64,000 nt of DNA, taken from assembly GCF_010727605.1 (NCBI RefSeq), contig NZ_AP022568.1:5394001-5458000 (forward strand). Reading direction: 5' to 3'. The position numbers were made by a program, and so were the translations under genes. Shown one piece after another: positions 7,878-16,528 of this stretch. Under the pieces are notes generated by a model. That model was not told the DNA's origin. It ran no database searches and was given only the letters and a program-made list of their open reading frames with translations. The first letter of the stretch is position 1; each line of letters starts with the position of its first letter. The stretch comes from Mycobacterium simiae (GTDB lineage: Bacteria; Actinomycetota; Actinomycetes; Mycobacteriales; Mycobacteriaceae).

Positions 7878-8839
7878 GCACGACGCTGACGACCCGTCTT
7901 GCGAAATTCTTTGGCATCCAGCACCCGATCCTGCTCGCGCCGATGGACGTGGTCTCCGGGGGGCGGCTCGCAGCTGCGGTGACAGCAGCAGGCGGCCTGG
8001 GGCTGATCGGTGGAGGATACGGTGACGCCCAATGGTTGCAACGCGAATTCGATTTGGCCGACGGAGCAAGGGTCGGATGCGGCTTTATCACCTGGAGTGC
8101 GGCCCGCGATCCCGAACTGCTGGACATAGCTTTAGCGCGGCAGCCGGTCACGATCATGTCGTCGTTCAGTCATCCACGCGCGTTCGCCGACCGCATTTTC
8201 GGCGCCCGTGTCCCCTTCACCTGTCAGGTTCAGACACTCGAGCAGACACGCCAGGCCATCGACGCCGGTGCGGATGTCATAGTGGCCCAGGGCGGCGAGG
8301 CCGGCGGGCACGGAATGGCTCTGCGCTCCACATTTACGTTGGTGCCCCAGGTGGTCGACTTGGTTGCCGAGCGTTCACCCGAAACGCTGGTGGTGGCGGC
8401 CGGCGGTATCGCCGACGGCCGCGGCCTTGCGGCGGCGCTGGCGCTCGGTGCCGACGGTGTGCTGGTTGGAAGCAGGTTTGTCGCGTCGGCGGAGGCACTG
8501 GTATCGCCGCGAGCTCTGCAGCGAATCATCGAGGCAAGTGGCGACGACACTGTTCGCACGCAAGTCTATGACCGTGTACGACAAGCGGATTGGCCGCCGG
8601 AATATAACGGGCGGGTGCTGAGAAATTCGTTGATCGAGACGTGGCATGGCAACGAGCATGAACTCGTGACGCGCTTACCGGAGGTGCTGAACTCTTTCGA
8701 GAAAGCCGTCGCGGTGGAGGACTTTAACAGTGTCACCCTGCCGATCGGCGAGGCGATCGGACTCGTTCGCGATGTTCGGCCGGCCGGCGAGATCGTGCGC
8801 GACATGGCCAGTGATGCCGCCCGCATCCTGGGCCGGTGA
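7874..8839 (+). CDS. Nitronate monooxygenase-type flavoprotein
   Basis: FMN-dependent TIM-barrel enzyme of the 2-nitropropane dioxygenase/nitronate monooxygenase family, 321 residues. Seen motifs are the N-terminal FGIQHPILLAPMD, the glycine-rich VTAAGGLGLIGGG, the phosphate-binding QGGEAGGHG, and AAGGIADGRG followed by GADGVLVGSRF. Members oxidise alkyl nitronates or act as enoyl reductases. Adjacent genes for a tautomerase and a LysR regulator suggest a small catabolic or detoxification unit. Its ATG overlaps the tautomerase stop. A second, more distant paralogue lies at 25.8 kb. Confidence 0.85.
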   Translation: MSTTLTTRLAKFFGIQHPILLAPMDVVSGGRLAAAVTAAGGLGLIGGGYGDAQWLQREFDLADGARVGCGFITWSAARDPELLDIALARQPVTIMSSFSHPRAFADRIFGARVPFTCQVQTLEQTRQAIDAGADVIVAQGGEAGGHGMALRSTFTLVPQVVDLVAERSPETLVVAAGGIADGRGLAAALALGADGVLVGSRFVASAEALVSPRALQRIIEASGDDTVRTQVYDRVRQADWPPEYNGRVLRNSLIETWHGNEHELVTRLPEVLNSFEKAVAVEDFNSVTLPIGEAIGLVRDVRPAGEIVRDMASDAARILGR

Positions 8840-8840
8840 T

Positions 8841-8878
8841 GCTCAGGACCCCTAAAAAAGCTCAGGACCCCTAAAAAA
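8841..8878. repeat. Perfect tandem duplication of 19 bp
   Basis: GCTCAGGACCCCTAAAAAA occurs twice with no spacer, between the converging nitronate monooxygenase and hypothetical genes. The stop codon of the minus-strand gene (CTA on the plus strand) lies inside the second copy, and the equivalent CTA of the first copy lies just beyond it. Confidence 0.9.
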
Positions 8879-9569
8879 GAGGTGACCATTCGGAGGTGCG
8901 CAGTAACCGGCTGGTCCACTGGTCGCGCAGGTCGAGGGCGTCATACATCCAGGTGCCCGGCGCCCGGTACTCGGCGGGGATATGGCTGCGCAGCAGGTCG
9001 AGCAGCGCGTCCGGCCGACTGATCCGCTGCATCAGGATGACCTCGCGCCGCACATGACTGCCGAGGGCGGGCTGGAATGCGGCGTGCATCGTCAGCATCG
9101 ACGACGGCTCTTCCAGGCTCTTCGCGTACACGTCGCCGCAGCGGACGATGTATTCGTCGAACTTGTCCTCGTAGGGCCACATGGTGTCTTCCATGTACAG
9201 CGTCATTTCGTGTTCTCGGCCGTCGACCGGAATCTCGTCGAGCGCCACGTCGTGCAAAGGTGACCACGGCAGCGGCATCAGCAGCTTCGCTTGGACCTCG
9301 TGTCGCAGCTCGTCGACGTGATGCAGCCAGTCCTGCAGATCACCCTTTTGCACCCGCAGGTTCAACTGCTCCCACGCCGCCCCGTCGCGTACGGCGGTGA
9401 CGGTCACGACGGTGTACGCGGGCCCGCTGCCGTGCGCCTGGTTGGCGTACCACAGCAACCGGGCGTCGTCGCCACGTCCCAGCAACGGCATCCATGCGTC
9501 GCGGAACGCCGCCTCGAACTCGTCCTCCTTGCGGCCGCGCACCGTGTGTAGTTCGTGCATGAACAGCAC
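8871..9569 (-). CDS. Conserved hypothetical, duplicated NIPSNAP-like barrel
   Basis: A 232-residue protein with no motif that gives a reaction. The N-terminal FMHELHTVRGRKEDEFEAAF and the later MTLYMEDTMWPYEDKFDEY both look like first strands and helices of dimeric alpha/beta barrel domains (NIPSNAP/EthD-like), so the protein is probably a tandem repeat of that fold. I start at the GTG before LFMHELH because GGGAGG stands 7 bases upstream. The gene ends within a 19-bp tandem duplication. Confidence 0.6.
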   Translation of the reverse strand: MLFMHELHTVRGRKEDEFEAAFRDAWMPLLGRGDDARLLWYANQAHGSGPAYTVVTVTAVRDGAAWEQLNLRVQKGDLQDWLHHVDELRHEVQAKLLMPLPWSPLHDVALDEIPVDGREHEMTLYMEDTMWPYEDKFDEYIVRCGDVYAKSLEEPSSMLTMHAAFQPALGSHVRREVILMQRISRPDALLDLLRSHIPAEYRAPGTWMYDALDLRDQWTSRLLRTSEWSPLF

Positions 9570-9756
9570 GCACAGACCTCCCAATCGGCGGCGCCGGGCT
9601 GCAGGCCGCTGCACGGACCGTAACGCCGCCCGGTTGCGGGCGTCCAGGCCCGGTGCGGCGAATGCACAATCAGCCGAGGTGAGCGGCCTAGACAGCCCGC
9701 TCGAGGATCTGGTTTGCTGACTCGGTACCCGTCCTTAACCGGGCAGGAGTTCGGCG

Positions 9757-9905
9757 ATGGCAAGGCTCAACATGCCGGCGGGCCCCGGTGGCGAGGCCGC
9801 CATGATCTGGACGCTGCGGCCACAACTCGGCGGCATGGTCGAACGCATGATCCGCGGCGCCCACCAGCAGAGCATCGTGGCGCCCGAGCAGCGCGAGCTT
9901 GTGCC
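9757..9905 (+). pseudogene. N-terminal fragment of a carboxymuconolactone decarboxylase-like gene
   Basis: The frame from this ATG begins MARLNMPAGPGGEAAMIWTL and continues RPQLGGMVERMIRGA..., which resembles the start of actinobacterial AhpD/carboxymuconolactone decarboxylase-like proteins. After about 48 residues, near RELV, the likeness stops, and the catalytic CxxC part is missing. The frame then runs into the nitroreductase gene. I read it as a truncated remnant. A GGAG lies 7 bases before the ATG. The resemblance is from memory, so confidence is limited. Confidence 0.4.
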
Positions 9906-9938
9906 ACCGACCTCTAGCCAGGCATCCGGAAGGAACCA

Positions 9939-10580
9939 ATGGATATCGCCACCGTCGACGAGCTGCTGAGCACCACGCGGTCGGTTCGCAAACGCCTTGA
10001 CCTGACCCGTCCGGTCGGTCGCGACGTCATCCTCGAGTGCATCCGACTGGCGATGCAGGCACCCACGGCCAGCAACGCGCAGGACTGGCGCTGGCTGGTG
10101 ATCACCGATCCGGAGAAGCGAGCCGCGATCGCCGAGATCTACCGCGGCATCGGGGCCCAATATCTGGGGCAGGCGGCCGACACCGCGACCGACCCCCAAA
10201 CGCGGCGGGTGTACCAAAGCGCGCGGGCCCTGACCGACACCCTGGCCCGGGTCCCGGTGCACGTCATTCCGTGTCTCACCCAGCGCATCGACACCGCCGA
10301 ACCCGGCATTGCCGCCGCCGCGTGGGCCTCGATCATCCCGGCCGGCTGGAGCTTTCTGCTGGCACTGCGCTCGCGTGGGCTGGGGTCGGTGTGGACGACG
10401 ATGCATCTGTTCAAGGAGTACGAGGTCGGCGAGCTGCTCGGGATTCCGCCGACCGTCACGCAGGCGGCATTGTTCCCGGTCGCCTACACGATCGGTACCG
10501 ACTTCCGCCCGGCCACGCGGCCACCAGCGGAGACCGTCACATATTGGGATACCTGGAAACAGCCTGCCGGAGAACCGTGA
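9939..10580 (+). CDS. Nitroreductase-family flavoprotein
   Basis: A 213-residue FMN-dependent nitroreductase-fold protein. The N-terminal TTRSVRKRLDLTRPV is the usual arginine-containing FMN phosphate site. APTASNAQDWRW is the second signature, and the C-terminal half has the helix with AAWASIIPAGWSFLLALRSRG. Such enzymes reduce nitroaromatics, quinones or flavins with NAD(P)H. GGAAGGA lies just before the ATG. Its stop codon overlaps the start of the next gene (ATGA), giving a two-gene operon with an SRPBCC protein. Confidence 0.85.
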   Translation: MDIATVDELLSTTRSVRKRLDLTRPVGRDVILECIRLAMQAPTASNAQDWRWLVITDPEKRAAIAEIYRGIGAQYLGQAADTATDPQTRRVYQSARALTDTLARVPVHVIPCLTQRIDTAEPGIAAAAWASIIPAGWSFLLALRSRGLGSVWTTMHLFKEYEVGELLGIPPTVTQAALFPVAYTIGTDFRPATRPPAETVTYWDTWKQPAGEP

Positions 10581-11074
10581 TGCAGTCCTACACCGTGCGA
10601 TTCCACGTCGATGCGCCGCCGCGCAAAGTGTGGCGGGTGCTGCACCCGCCGGTGCCGCCGAACGCGCCGCGGCCACGGGTGCTCACCTGGCCGACCGGCA
10701 GCATGGAAATCCTCAACGAGGGGAATGAAGCCGGCCAGGGGCTGGTCCGTACCTGCGTCTTCGAAGTTCCCAAATACCTGCTGACCGGCGGCAGGGCACG
10801 GTCCTGGGAAACGGTGACCGAGGCCGAGCTGAACAAGCTGTCGCGGTATGTCGCCGTCGGCGCCCCGCTGTGGTCGCGCGCCGAGGGCTATCACCGGCTC
10901 GAGGAACAACCCGACGGCAGCACCGTGCTGACCTTTCACGAGACCCATCACGCCTATAACCCGGTGCTGCGGTTTTTCCTCGAACGCCCGGTACACGCCA
11001 AGATTTCGCGGGACAACCTGCAGACCTATGCGCACGCGCTCAGCTACGCGAGCAAGGTGCGGCGGCTTGCCTGA
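10580..11074 (+). CDS. SRPBCC-family protein coupled to nitroreductase
   Basis: A 164-residue lipid- or ligand-binding SRPBCC-fold protein (QSYTVRFHVDAPPRKVWRVL at the start, then strands and a C-terminal helix with QTYAHALSYASKV). The ATG overlaps the nitroreductase stop by one base, so the two are made together. The pair suggests modification and carriage of one hydrophobic compound, but the compound cannot be named. No signal peptide or membrane segment is seen. Confidence 0.72.
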   Translation: MQSYTVRFHVDAPPRKVWRVLHPPVPPNAPRPRVLTWPTGSMEILNEGNEAGQGLVRTCVFEVPKYLLTGGRARSWETVTEAELNKLSRYVAVGAPLWSRAEGYHRLEEQPDGSTVLTFHETHHAYNPVLRFFLERPVHAKISRDNLQTYAHALSYASKVRRLA

Positions 11075-11143
11075 CCGTTGCCGCCGCCCGACGGATTTCA
11101 CACCGGTATGAATTAGGTTCCCGACTCGGTACCCTCGATTTCT

Positions 11144-11704
11144 ATGGGTGGAATACCGACTGCGACACGGATTGCGGTTGCGGGTCTGCTGATCACGGGG
11201 TGGGCCGCGGCCGCGGTCGTTGCCAATGCGGACCCGGACGAGACACACGGACCGGCTCCCGGCCCGGTGGCATCCCCATCGCCAGCGGCGTCACCGGCAC
11301 CCGCGACACCGTCCGCATCGCCATCACCCGGCGCCGCGCCGGCACCCGCGGCGCCGAAGACGGTTATGGACAAGGACGGTTTGTACGCCGTCGGCACCGA
11401 CATCGTGCCCGGCATCTACAGCAGCGCCGGCCCCATCGGCGACGGCACCTGCTACTGGAAGCGGACGTCCAACCCCGACGGTGCCCTGATCGATAACTCG
11501 CTCACCAAGAAGCCGCAGGTTGTCCGGATCGAGCCGACGGACAAGGCGTTCAAGACCGACGGTTGCCAGCCCTGGCAGCTGACCCCGGACGCCACACCGC
11601 CCCCGGACGTCGCCGGGCCGGTCGCCGGAGCCCAGGTCCAGGGCATCATCGGGGGTCTCAACGGCTTGCTCGCGCCGCACGGACAGCGCGTACCCGGTAC
11701 CTGA
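11144..11704 (+). CDS. Exported Pro/Ala-rich protein (Rv1906c type)
   Basis: A 186-residue secreted protein matching the position of Rv1906c. A signal peptide (about residues 1-31, ending NADPDE) is followed by a low-complexity Pro/Ser/Ala linker (about 35-72) and a compact domain with two cysteines (GDGTCYWKR and TDGCQPWQL) that may form a disulfide. The repeated PSPAASPAPATP linker is somewhat longer than I recall for the M. tuberculosis protein. Function is unknown. It is followed after 2 bases by aao. Confidence 0.8.
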   Translation: MGGIPTATRIAVAGLLITGWAAAAVVANADPDETHGPAPGPVASPSPAASPAPATPSASPSPGAAPAPAAPKTVMDKDGLYAVGTDIVPGIYSSAGPIGDGTCYWKRTSNPDGALIDNSLTKKPQVVRIEPTDKAFKTDGCQPWQLTPDATPPPDVAGPVAGAQVQGIIGGLNGLLAPHGQRVPGT

Positions 11705-11706
11705 CC

Positions 11707-12678
11707 GTGGCCGACGGCTCCAGCGCGCAGATCATCGTCGTCGGGGCCGGGGTCAGCGGACTGACATCGGCACTGTGCCTGGCCGAGGCCGGATGGCCGG
11801 TTAGGGTCTGGACGGCCGCACCGCCCCAGCAGACGACCTCGGTTGTTGCCGGTGCGGTATGGATTCCCCCGCGTCCCGTTGAGCGTGCCGTCGAAACCCT
11901 CGGGTGGACCGAGTTCTCGCTCGGGGTGTTTCGCGAACTCGCCACCGATCCCGACACCGGGGTGCGTCTGGCGCCGGCGCTGAGCGTCGGGGAATTGAGC
12001 GCGAGCGAGGCGATGTCGTCGGCCGCGCGGTTGATTCCGCAACTTCGGCCCGCGGAGCCAGCCGAGCTGCCGGACGGGTACGAGGTCGGTTTCCGGGCCA
12101 CCGTGCCGATGATCGACATGCCGCACTACCTCGAGTACCTCACGCGTCGGCTTGCCGCGGCCGGTTGCGAGATCGAGGAACATCCGGTGCGGTCGTTGGC
12201 CGAAGCCGCCGACGAGGCGCCGATCGTCATCAACTGCACTGGGCTCGGCGCGCGCACCCTGGTTGGTGACAACACCGTGCGGCCGTTGTTCGGCCAGCAT
12301 GTGGTGCTCGCGAATCCTGGTCTGCAGCAACTCTTTTTAGAGATCACTACCGGTCCGGAGTGGGCCTGCTACTTCCCGCACCCGCGTCGGGTGGTCTGTG
12401 GCGGAATCAGCATCGCCGATCGCTGGGACACCACCCCCGAGCCTGGCATCACCGATCGCATCCTGGAGCGCTGCCGCCGGGTCGAACCGAAGCTACGCCA
12501 TGCCGAGGTGGTCGAGACGATCGCCGGCCTACGGCCCGGCCGGCCCACTGTGCGACTGGAAGTCGAGACGCTCGGGACGGCGCGCTGCGTCCACAACTAC
12601 GGCCACGGTGGCAATGGCGTCACCCTGTCCTGGGGATGCGCCCGCGACGTGGTGCGCCTGGTCAGCCCTGCTCGCTGA
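11707..12678 (+). CDS. aao: D-amino acid oxidase
   Basis: FAD-dependent D-amino-acid oxidase (Rv1905c counterpart), 323 residues against about 320. It would deaminate D-amino acids to keto acids with release of hydrogen peroxide. The FAD fold motif IIVVGAGVSGLTSALCLAEAG opens the protein (split: VVGAGVSGLTSALC), VVAGAVWIPPRPVER follows, and the C-terminal signature is VHNYGHGGNGVTLSWG. The GTG start lies 2 bases after the Rv1906c-like stop, so the genes are coupled. The 3' end overlaps the convergent STAS gene by 17 bases. Confidence 0.88.
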   Translation: MADGSSAQIIVVGAGVSGLTSALCLAEAGWPVRVWTAAPPQQTTSVVAGAVWIPPRPVERAVETLGWTEFSLGVFRELATDPDTGVRLAPALSVGELSASEAMSSAARLIPQLRPAEPAELPDGYEVGFRATVPMIDMPHYLEYLTRRLAAAGCEIEEHPVRSLAEAADEAPIVINCTGLGARTLVGDNTVRPLFGQHVVLANPGLQQLFLEITTGPEWACYFPHPRRVVCGGISIADRWDTTPEPGITDRILERCRRVEPKLRHAEVVETIAGLRPGRPTVRLEVETLGTARCVHNYGHGGNGVTLSWGCARDVVRLVSPAR

Positions 12679-13084
12679 CCGGCGCGAGGGCCGTCTCGAC
12701 CGTCGCGTAGGTCGGCAGCAACCGGCGCAGCCCGCACGCGGCAATGGTTCGGGCCATCACGGGCTGGTGGGTGACCAGCCGTAGCGCGACACCGCGGTTG
12801 CGGCACTGCACCGCCTCGTGCGCAAGCGCGGCATAGCCGCACGAGCCCATGAAGTCGAGCTCGCGCACGTCGATGACGAATGGACCGGGCGCAACGATTT
12901 CAGCGGAGTTGCGGCTCAGCAGGTCTTGCCAGGTGCGCTCGTTACTGGCGTCGATGTCACCGCCGACCGTGATGACCACCGAGGAACCCGCCCGCTCGGC
13001 GACGGCGCGCAGACCACTCGGCTCGTCACCGACGTAGCCGCGGCCGTTGTGGGGCGGCGAAATTCCCCTCGCGGCAGTATCCAT
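12662..13084 (-). CDS. STAS-domain anti-sigma factor antagonist (Rv1904 type)
   Basis: A 140-residue single STAS-domain protein, at the position of Rv1904. Such proteins bind anti-sigma factors and are switched off by phosphorylation of a serine in the loop after the VIDVRELDF strand. Here that loop reads DFMGSCG, with Ser81 as the candidate site. The first 20 or so residues are low in structure. No anti-sigma kinase gene is adjacent, so its partner must be elsewhere. It converges with aao and overlaps it by 17 bases. Confidence 0.83.
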   Translation of the reverse strand: MDTAARGISPPHNGRGYVGDEPSGLRAVAERAGSSVVITVGGDIDASNERTWQDLLSRNSAEIVAPGPFVIDVRELDFMGSCGYAALAHEAVQCRNRGVALRLVTHQPVMARTIAACGLRRLLPTYATVETALAPVSEQG

Positions 13085-13588
13085 CTTCGCGACATCCCGT
13101 CGTCGTAGGCTGTTAGGGCGACGCCGCCCTTATCCCGAATAAGGTCGGCGGGGTCGTCATCAAACCGACCCCCGTCGGTTTTCGCGTCGCGGCCAAGCAT
13201 ATGTGGAATGGGTATTTCGCGGCATGAATTGTGCAAATCGATGAATTTCGCGTGGCCGCCGTACGGCCGAAGGACACTGAAACCCTTACTATTTCAGTAA
13301 CGGTAGCAATGACAAACCGAACCGGTGAAGCATCAGCGCCAAAGATCGGCCCGAGCCCGAGGCGCGGGACGCGCCCGACGCCGTTCATGCGGTGTTGTAC
13401 CGCTTTCCGGTATCCAACCCGATCGTCGCCGCGGGTTGATGGATACCGCTTATGACTACGCTGAGCAAATCACGGCCAACACACCGCCGGCCGTTTGCGA
13501 CCGAAACACGGCACACCAACCGGGTTTTCACGACCGAGGATGCCAACTGGCCCGCGCGTTCGCCGTGAAGCGACCAGCGCGGTGACGG
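13085..13588. other. About 500 bp with no supported gene
   Basis: Frames here have mixed, non-mycobacterial-looking codon choice and no family likeness on either strand. The stretch is less GC-rich than its neighbours around 13200-13330. It holds two structures listed separately: a T-tailed hairpin at 13162 and a 7-bp inverted repeat, ACTGAAA/TTTCAGT, spanning 13276-13298. Beyond these I see nothing. Confidence 0.6.
13162..13182 (+). terminator. Hairpin with short T run
   Basis: AAACCGAC, loop CCCC, then GTCGGTTT form a perfect 8-bp stem followed by another T. In plus-strand sense it resembles a short intrinsic terminator. No plus-strand gene ends directly before it, so its client is unclear. 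Confidence 0.45.
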
Positions 13589-13987
13589 TCAGCGGGTGCG
13601 GCGGTTGACATCGCGGACCACCAAGGACAACAACCAGCTGACGATCGACAACAGGATCGCGGCCCAAATCGCCGTCCACCAAAAGTGGTCGATGGCCAAT
13701 CCCCAGTGCGTCGTGTGCTCGGTGATCTGGGCGGTGATCCACAGCATCAGCGCATTGACCACGATGTGGAACAGACCCAGGGTGAGGATGTACAGCGGGA
13801 TCGACAAGATCTGGACGATCGGCTTGATGAACGCGTTGACCAGACCGAAGATCACGGCGACGGCCAAGATGATGCCGGCCCGCTGCAGCTTCGTGTCACC
13901 GCCGACGAACCCGATCCCGTGGACGAAGTGCGTGACCAGCCAGAGCGCAAACCCGGTCACCACCGCACGAAGCAGGAACGCCTTCAT
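13589..13987 (-). CDS. Phage-holin-like (DUF) membrane protein, Rv1903 type
   Basis: A 132-residue integral membrane protein of the phage-holin-4_2/YvlD superfamily, at the position of Rv1903. Four hydrophobic segments can be seen: LLRAVVTGFALWLV, AGIILAVAVIFGLV, IPLYILTLGLFHIVVNALML and WWTAIWAAILLSIVSWLLSL. The family motif region reads NAFIKPIVQILSIPLYILTLG. The start ATG (MKAFLLRAVV) gives the expected length; longer frames upstream are arginine-rich and unlikely. Function in mycobacteria is unknown. Confidence 0.82.
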   Translation of the reverse strand: MKAFLLRAVVTGFALWLVTHFVHGIGFVGGDTKLQRAGIILAVAVIFGLVNAFIKPIVQILSIPLYILTLGLFHIVVNALMLWITAQITEHTTHWGLAIDHFWWTAIWAAILLSIVSWLLSLVVRDVNRRTR

Positions 13988-14120
13988 GACCCCGATCCTC
14001 CCATTTCTGGTGCGCAGGAAACTCCGGGGGTTTCGGCTTGTCCGCGCTGTCCCGGCGCGCTGGCGTCGCAAAGCGATGTGTCAGCGGTGCGGACCCGCCC
14101 CGTCTTGAGAATGCTGTGGG

Positions 14121-15188
14121 TCAATTCAGGTTGTAGAACCGCTGCGCGTTGCGGCTAGCGATCTTTTCCCGCGCGTCATCGCTGATGTCCGCGCGGGTGC
14201 GCAGGTGCTTGGTGCTCTCCGGCCACTCGCCGTCCCAGTGTGGATAGTCGCTGGCGAACATGATGAATTCGGCGCCCAACACGTCGATCACCCCGGGCAG
14301 GATCGGTTCTTCGGGCTCGCACGTCACGAAGATGTTTCCCGCCGAAAGGTACTCATGCGGATCGCGGCGCCAGCCGTGCTCGACCCAGTTCCCTCGTTTC
14401 TGGTAATGCTCGTGCAGGCGGTCCATGAAGAACGGGACCCAGCCCGCACCCGCCTCGAGGAACGCCACCCGCAGCCGGGGATGGCGCTCGAAGACGCCCC
14501 CGGAGACCATCGCCGTCATCGCCGTCATCTGGTCGAAGGGAAAACTGATGCAGTGCACCTGGATGTAGTTGGTGAAGCGGTCCACGCCGATCTTCGGCAG
14601 GTGAATTCCCGGGGCGCCGTGAATGCCCAGCGGCATCTCGAGGTCCACGGCGGCGGCGTAGAACGGGTCGAGATCCGCATGGTCGAGGTTGCGAGTTTTC
14701 AGCGCCGGCGGGACGAGCGCGGCCACCAGACCGAGCTCTTTGGCCTCGGCTATGACGTCGATTGCCAGCTGCCCGTGTTCGACCGGCGTCACCGCCACGC
14801 CGCGCAGCCGGCCCCCCGACGAGGCGCAGTAGTCGGCGATCCACTGGTTGTAGAGGCGGGCAAAGCCCGCGGCGAACTGCGGATCTTCCAGGCTGGGCGC
14901 GCAGAGCCCGAGGCTCGGATAGAGCACCATGGTGTCGATGTGATCGCGGTCGGCGTCACCGAGCACCCCTTCGGGCGACGAACAGTTGATGTTGGGCGAC
15001 TTGCTGATCCCGTGCTCGGGCGGGCAACCGGCGCCCGGCCCGCGATCCTCCGGATAGTTACGGCCTTCGATCATCAGTCCCAGCCGCCGATCGGTGCTGG
15101 GCTTGACGTGGTCGGGCCAGCGCTTGATTGCTTCGATCGCCAACGAAGAGTTCTCTGCGACGTGTCCATCGGCGTCGATAATCCGCAT
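14121..15188 (-). CDS. Amidohydrolase (ACMSD-like metal-dependent hydrolase)
   Basis: TIM-barrel metal-dependent amidohydrolase/decarboxylase of the Amidohydro_2 (ACMSD-like) group, 355 residues. The N-terminal [10 protein letters not shown] supplies the first metal ligands, later histidines occur in LGIHGAPG and YIQVHCISF, and the last metal aspartate is in [13 protein letters not shown]. The start is the ATG before RIIDADGH; longer frames add no family sequence. This gene is not part of the Rv1903-nanT backbone I know from M. tuberculosis. It is divergent from the transporter with 77 bases between starts, so it may process a transported aromatic or carboxylic acid. Confidence 0.82.
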   Translation of the reverse strand: MRIIDADGHVAENSSLAIEAIKRWPDHVKPSTDRRLGLMIEGRNYPEDRGPGAGCPPEHGISKSPNINCSSPEGVLGDADRDHIDTMVLYPSLGLCAPSLEDPQFAAGFARLYNQWIADYCASSGGRLRGVAVTPVEHGQLAIDVIAEAKELGLVAALVPPALKTRNLDHADLDPFYAAAVDLEMPLGIHGAPGIHLPKIGVDRFTNYIQVHCISFPFDQMTAMTAMVSGGVFERHPRLRVAFLEAGAGWVPFFMDRLHEHYQKRGNWVEHGWRRDPHEYLSAGNIFVTCEPEEPILPGVIDVLGAEFIMFASDYPHWDGEWPESTKHLRTRADISDDAREKIASRNAQRFYNLN

Positions 15189-15265
15189 GTATCGGCAACT
15201 TACTCTTGCTGTTTTCAGTGTGGAACAGGCTCGCGCGGGCGCGTAGTGTGCGCCAGGATGCTTTC

Positions 15266-16528
15266 GTGACAACACAAAAGATCAGTGCCGATCAACGCAA
15301 TTCGTTCATCGCGGCAATGCTCGGTTGGACGATGGACGCCTTCGATTACTTCATCGTGGTGTTCGTCTACGCCGATATCGCAAAGACCTTCCATCACAGC
15401 AAGGCCGAAGTCGCGTTTATCACGACGGCGACACTGATGATGCGCCCGGTCGGTGCCCTGCTATTCGGTTTGTGGGCCGACCGGGTCGGGCGGCGGACTC
15501 CGCTGATGGTCGACGTGATCTTTTATTCGGTGGTCGGCTTCCTGTGTGCGTTCGCGCCCAACTTCACCGTCCTGGTGATCCTGCGGCTGCTGTACGGGCT
15601 GGGCATGGGCGGCGAATGGGGCTTGGGTGCCGCATTGGCAATGGAGAAGGTTCCCGTCGAGCGGCGCGGGTTTTTCTCCGGGCTGCTGCAGGAGGGCTAC
15701 GCGTTCGGCTATCTGCTGGCGAGTCTGGGATCTCTGGTGGTGTTGGACTGGCTGGGCCTATCGTGGCGCTGGCTGTTCGGGCTGTCGATCATTCCCGCGT
15801 TGATCAGCCTGATCATCCGGTACCGGGTGCAAGAGTCCGAGGTGTGGGAAGCCGCCCAGGACCAAATGAAGCTCACCAACACCAAGATCCGCGACGTGCT
15901 GCGCGACCGCGCCATCATCCGCCGCTTCGTCTACCTGGTGCTGCTGATGACCGCTTTCAACTGGATGAGCCATGGCACGCAGGACGTGTACCCGACCTTC
16001 CTGAGTTCTACGGCCAACCACGGTGCCGGCCTCGACGGCGTGACGGTCAAGTGGATTGTGGTGCTGTACAACGTCGGTGCGATCATCGGCGGACTGTTCT
16101 TCGGTTCCATGTCGCAGCGGTTCAGCCGCCGTTACACGGTGGTCTTCTGCGCCATACTGGGCCTGCCGATCGTGCCGATGTTCGCCTTTTCACGCACCGC
16201 GGCGATGCTGTGTCTCGGGTCGTTTTTGATGCAGGTCTGCGTACAAGGGGCCTGGGGCGTGATTCCCGCGCATCTGACCGAGATGTCGCCGGACGCCATC
16301 CGCGGTCTTTACCCCGGTGTCACCTATCAGCTCGGCAATCTGCTCGCCGCATTCAACCTGCCGATCCAGGAACACCTGGCAGAGTCGCACGGTTATCCGT
16401 TCGCGTTGGCGGTCACGATCGTGCCGGTGTTGCTGGCGGTGGCGTTTTTGACGCTGATCGGCAAGGACGCGACCGGAATCCGCTTTGGGACGGCGCAAAC
16501 CGCTTTTCTGCCAACAGAAGTGCGGTGA
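15266..16528 (+). CDS. nanT: MFS transporter, NanT/sialate-permease-like
   Basis: Major-facilitator permease with 12 predicted membrane segments, 420 residues, matching NanT (Rv1902c, about 422). The loop 2-3 signature is [15 protein letters not shown] and the first helix carries [12 protein letters not shown], typical of the MHS/sialate-aromatic acid branch with its acidic DAFD. The GTG at 15266 gives the family length; the longer frame adds only an arginine-rich leader. Sialic acid transport is the database name, but with the divergent amidohydrolase an aromatic or carboxylate substrate is at least as likely. The stop abuts the convergent cinA stop. Confidence 0.82.
   Translation: MTTQKISADQRNSFIAAMLGWTMDAFDYFIVVFVYADIAKTFHHSKAEVAFITTATLMMRPVGALLFGLWADRVGRRTPLMVDVIFYSVVGFLCAFAPNFTVLVILRLLYGLGMGGEWGLGAALAMEKVPVERRGFFSGLLQEGYAFGYLLASLGSLVVLDWLGLSWRWLFGLSIIPALISLIIRYRVQESEVWEAAQDQMKLTNTKIRDVLRDRAIIRRFVYLVLLMTAFNWMSHGTQDVYPTFLSSTANHGAGLDGVTVKWIVVLYNVGAIIGGLFFGSMSQRFSRRYTVVFCAILGLPIVPMFAFSRTAAMLCLGSFLMQVCVQGAWGVIPAHLTEMSPDAIRGLYPGVTYQLGNLLAAFNLPIQEHLAESHGYPFALAVTIVPVLLAVAFLTLIGKDATGIRFGTAQTAFLPTEVR

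Noticed and set aside
13231..13585. Overlapping plus-strand frames of 74 and 86 codons
   Set aside because: No ribosome site, no family likeness, atypical composition and no support from the minus strand.
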